A stretch of DNA of 64,000 nt from DATBVX01 sp963724625 (lineage in GTDB: Bacteria > Pseudomonadota > Gammaproteobacteria > Steroidobacterales > Steroidobacteraceae). The translations under genes and the position numbers were made by a program. The notes beneath the pieces are model-generated. The model was not told the DNA's origin and did no database searches. It saw only the letters and a list, made by a program, of their open reading frames with translations. Positions within the stretch are counted from its first letter, which is position 1. Each line of letters begins with the position of its first letter. This document shows, one piece after another, positions 62,346 to 64,000 of this stretch. The DNA is taken from assembly GCA_963724625.1 (NCBI GenBank), contig CAVRVO010000029.1, positions 430,079-494,078 on the forward strand, read 5' to 3'.

Positions 62346-63359
62346 GTGGATATCCAGTCACTGCCAAAAGTCGAGCTTCATTGTCACCTGGAAGGGGCCG
62401 TCCCGCCGGATGTCATTCGCGACGTCGCGCGCACGATCGGGATCGAGGTTCCGGCCGACGAGGAGACCTTCCGGCGCGAGTGGCTGATCACCGAGCCGAT
62501 GACCAACCTCGCCGTCGCGCTCGGCAAGTTCGCCAACATCCAGTCGCTCTGGGTCTCCGAGGAAGTCATCGAGCGGCTCACCTACGAAGTTTGCCAGTAT
62601 GGGCGCCGCCAGGGCATTCGTATCTTCGAGCTGCGCTACTCGCCCGACTTCATCGCCGAAGGCCGCCGCTGGCCCAACTTCGAAAGGATTCACGGCGCGA
62701 TCGTGCGCGGGGTGAACCGTGCGCGCCATCCCGATATGGCCGTCGGCCTGATCGGCATCGTGCGCAAGATTCTGCCGCAGGCACAGGCCGCCTACACCAC
62801 GGACTTCATCATCGAGAACCGCGAGACGTTCGTCGGGCTCGACTTTGCGGATCGCGACATCGGCTTCGAGCTGCGTCGTTTCGCGCCGCTGGTTGAGAAG
62901 GCCCGGCTCGCCGGGCTGCGCTTCACCACGCACTGCGGCGAAGACAACGTGCCGGAGGCTGCCGCGCAGGTGCGCATGGCGATCGAGGAGTTGGGGGCCG
63001 AGCGCATCGGTCATGGCATCTTCGCGGCGCGCGATCCGGCGGTCCTCGAGCTCGCCCGCCAGCGCCAGGTGCTGTTCGAGCTTTGTCCCACGAGCAATTG
63101 GCTGACCAGCTCCGTGCCGTCGATTCGCGAGCATCCGATCCGCTTGTTTCTGCAGGCGGGCGTCGACGTTTCGATCAATTCCGACGATCCCGGGCTCTTC
63201 GACATCGACTTGTGTCACGAATATCGGGTGCTCGAACGCGAGCTCGAGTTCACGCTGGCGGAATTCAACCGCTGCAACGATCTCGCCGCCGCGCACAGCT
63301 TCGTGCCGGACGAAATCAAGCAAAAGGTCTGGCCGCGACCGATTCCCAAGCTGGGATGA
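62346..63359 (+). CDS. add: adenosine deaminase
   Basis: A 337-residue zinc enzyme turning adenosine into inosine. Start GTG 62346 gives the family opening SLPKVELHCHLEGAVPPDV. Zinc and catalytic residues are seen in HCHLEG, FTTHCGEDNVPE (His, Glu), RIGHGIFAARD and DVSINSDDPGLFDIDL (two Asp). No Shine-Dalgarno is obvious because the divergent amidohydrolase start is two bases away. Together with nupC and deoB it forms a nucleoside uptake and breakdown set. Confidence 0.94.
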   Translation: MDIQSLPKVELHCHLEGAVPPDVIRDVARTIGIEVPADEETFRREWLITEPMTNLAVALGKFANIQSLWVSEEVIERLTYEVCQYGRRQGIRIFELRYSPDFIAEGRRWPNFERIHGAIVRGVNRARHPDMAVGLIGIVRKILPQAQAAYTTDFIIENRETFVGLDFADRDIGFELRRFAPLVEKARLAGLRFTTHCGEDNVPEAAAQVRMAIEELGAERIGHGIFAARDPAVLELARQRQVLFELCPTSNWLTSSVPSIREHPIRLFLQAGVDVSINSDDPGLFDIDLCHEYRVLERELEFTLAEFNRCNDLAAAHSFVPDEIKQKVWPRPIPKLG

Positions 63360-63372
63360 TGGAAGCGCTCCC

Positions 63373-63406
63373 CTGCCCGGCTTTCACTGCGCGTGAAGCC
63401 GGGCAG
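63373..63406. terminator. bidirectional hairpin between add and the TonB receptor gene
   Basis: CTGCCCGGCTTTCAC (63373-63387) pairs with GTGAAGCCGGGCAG (63393-63406) with one bulged T and a five-base loop, in the gap of two convergent genes. No strong T run follows on either side, so termination efficiency is uncertain. Confidence 0.6.
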
Positions 63407-63419
63407 GAGACTGTATAGC

Positions 63420-64000
63420 TCAGAAGTGAGCGTTGAAGGAGACGCCAAGCACGCGCGGCTCGTTGTCGAAACCGGTGAGGTTGTTGAAGTCGATCCCGCC
63501 CTTCACGTTTTCCTCGTCCGTGATGTTGCGTCCGTAGGCGGCCAGCTCGTATTTCCCCTGGTTGAACGAGTAGCCGATCCGCGCTCCGCCTTCGTACTGG
63601 CTGTCGCTCTTGAACTCCTTCGACTCGTAGAGGAAGAAGTTGGTCTCGCCCTGGAACGCCCAGTCGGTATAGAAGAAGAGCTCGCCGTTCCCGATCGGTA
63701 TCCCATAGCGCGCAGTCACTGTGGCGATGTACTTCGGCGCCTGCGGGAACGGATTGCCATCGATGATGGCGTTGCCGCCGGCGTCGAGCGGGTCGGTCAC
63801 GGTGCAGAGCCCTGAGCCGCACGGCGGAACCACGAGCGTGTTGTCCTTGAGCTCGGTGTCGACATAGCTGTAACCCAGCGTGAACTCGAGGTTATCCGTC
63901 GGCCGGAACTCGCCCTCGATCTCGAAGCCCATGCCGGTGCCCTTGTCGGCATTCACCAGCTGCACGAAGTTGCCGCCGCCGCCGATGGCCGACAACTGCT
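63420..64000 (-). CDS. TonB-dependent receptor, C-terminal part only
   Basis: The frame continues past the window edge, so the plug and most of the barrel are missing. Seen: typical late barrel strands (GMGFEIEGEFRPTDNLEFTL, GYSYVDTEL), YELAAYGRNITDEENVKGG and the C-terminal signature ending in aromatic residue (VLGVSFNAHF). Outer-membrane active transporter. Its place after the nucleoside genes suggests, without proof, a nucleoside-type ligand. Confidence 0.92.
   Translation of the reverse strand, partial: QLSAIGGGGNFVQLVNADKGTGMGFEIEGEFRPTDNLEFTLGYSYVDTELKDNTLVVPPCGSGLCTVTDPLDAGGNAIIDGNPFPQAPKYIATVTARYGIPIGNGELFFYTDWAFQGETNFFLYESKEFKSDSQYEGGARIGYSFNQGKYELAAYGRNITDEENVKGGIDFNNLTGFDNEPRVLGVSFNAHF

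Noticed and set aside
1..64000. CRISPR arrays, tRNA or rRNA genes
   Set aside because: No regularly spaced direct repeats and no cloverleaf-like sequence found in the small intergenic gaps; a tRNA search program would be decisive.

Overview
The window is dense, GC-rich bacterial chromosome with about 55 genes, almost no intergenic DNA, and no rRNA, tRNA, prophage, insertion sequence or CRISPR array that I can see. Blocks such as lptD-surA-pdxA-rsmA-apaG-apaH, a divergent amgK-murU pair, rlpA-dacA-dat-ybeD with lipA/lipB, thyA-lgt, and a PA2778/PA2779-type pair point to a Gammaproteobacterium. A Steroidobacter/Nevskia-like lineage is my guess; no rRNA is present to prove it.

Layout. 1-5.1 kb: cell wall and lipoate genes (rlpA 3' part, dacA, D-amino acid transaminase, ybeD-like, small zinc-ribbon gene, lipB, lipA). 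5.1-14.1 kb: peptidoglycan recycling (murU, amgK), back to back with the outer-membrane assembly and housekeeping operon lptD-surA-pdxA-rsmA-usp-apaG-apaH. 14.1-21.2 kb: a nearly complete kynurenine route for tryptophan breakdown via 2-aminomuconate (aldehyde dehydrogenase, RidA-type deaminase, 3-hydroxyanthranilate dioxygenase, ACMS decarboxylase, formamidase-like cyclase, kynureninase, kynurenine monooxygenase); tryptophan 2,3-dioxygenase is absent. 21.2-26 kb: CYTH-CHAD protein, PQQ dehydrogenase lipoprotein, small methyltransferase-like membrane protein, folA. 26.1-29.1 kb: one large secreted repeat-domain protein broken by seven frameshifts. 29.2-41.6 kb: mixed metabolism and protein-modification genes, including a bacterial SET-domain protein, thyA-lgt, rlmI-like, a DUF255 thioredoxin-fold protein and an MFS transporter. 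41.8-46.3 kb: envelope hydrolases and an L,D-transpeptidase, with a HAD/HIT pair between. 46.3-52.3 kb: amino-acid catabolism (ornithine decarboxylase-like, D-amino acid dehydrogenase, leucine-type dehydrogenase), an Lrp regulator with a clear palindromic operator, and a coupled Ycf46-type AAA+ ATPase. 52.5-58 kb: Sua5/YrdC-type protein, PA2778/PA2779 pair, and a 986-residue HtrA-like protein with a second, dead protease domain. 58.2-64 kb: nucleoside uptake and breakdown (CNT transporter preceded by a fragment of a second copy, deoB, secreted amidohydrolase, adenosine deaminase) and the end of a TonB-dependent receptor.

The most striking cross-cutting signal is a set of 13 sites, in six gene contexts, where the conserved reading frame is restored by removing one base; in 9 of 13 this base is a C on the coding strand. 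Only one site goes the other way. Seven lie in the 26-28 kb gene. Because housekeeping genes (pdxA, deoB) are hit too, insertion-type sequencing or assembly error is the simplest reading, but raw reads would be needed to exclude real gene decay or recoding. Other points of interest are two long, perfect inverted repeats sharing the same outer ends, the Lrp operator, the Nma111/Deg7-like HtrA architecture and the nucleoside island. I did not find a clear, wholly new multi-gene system.
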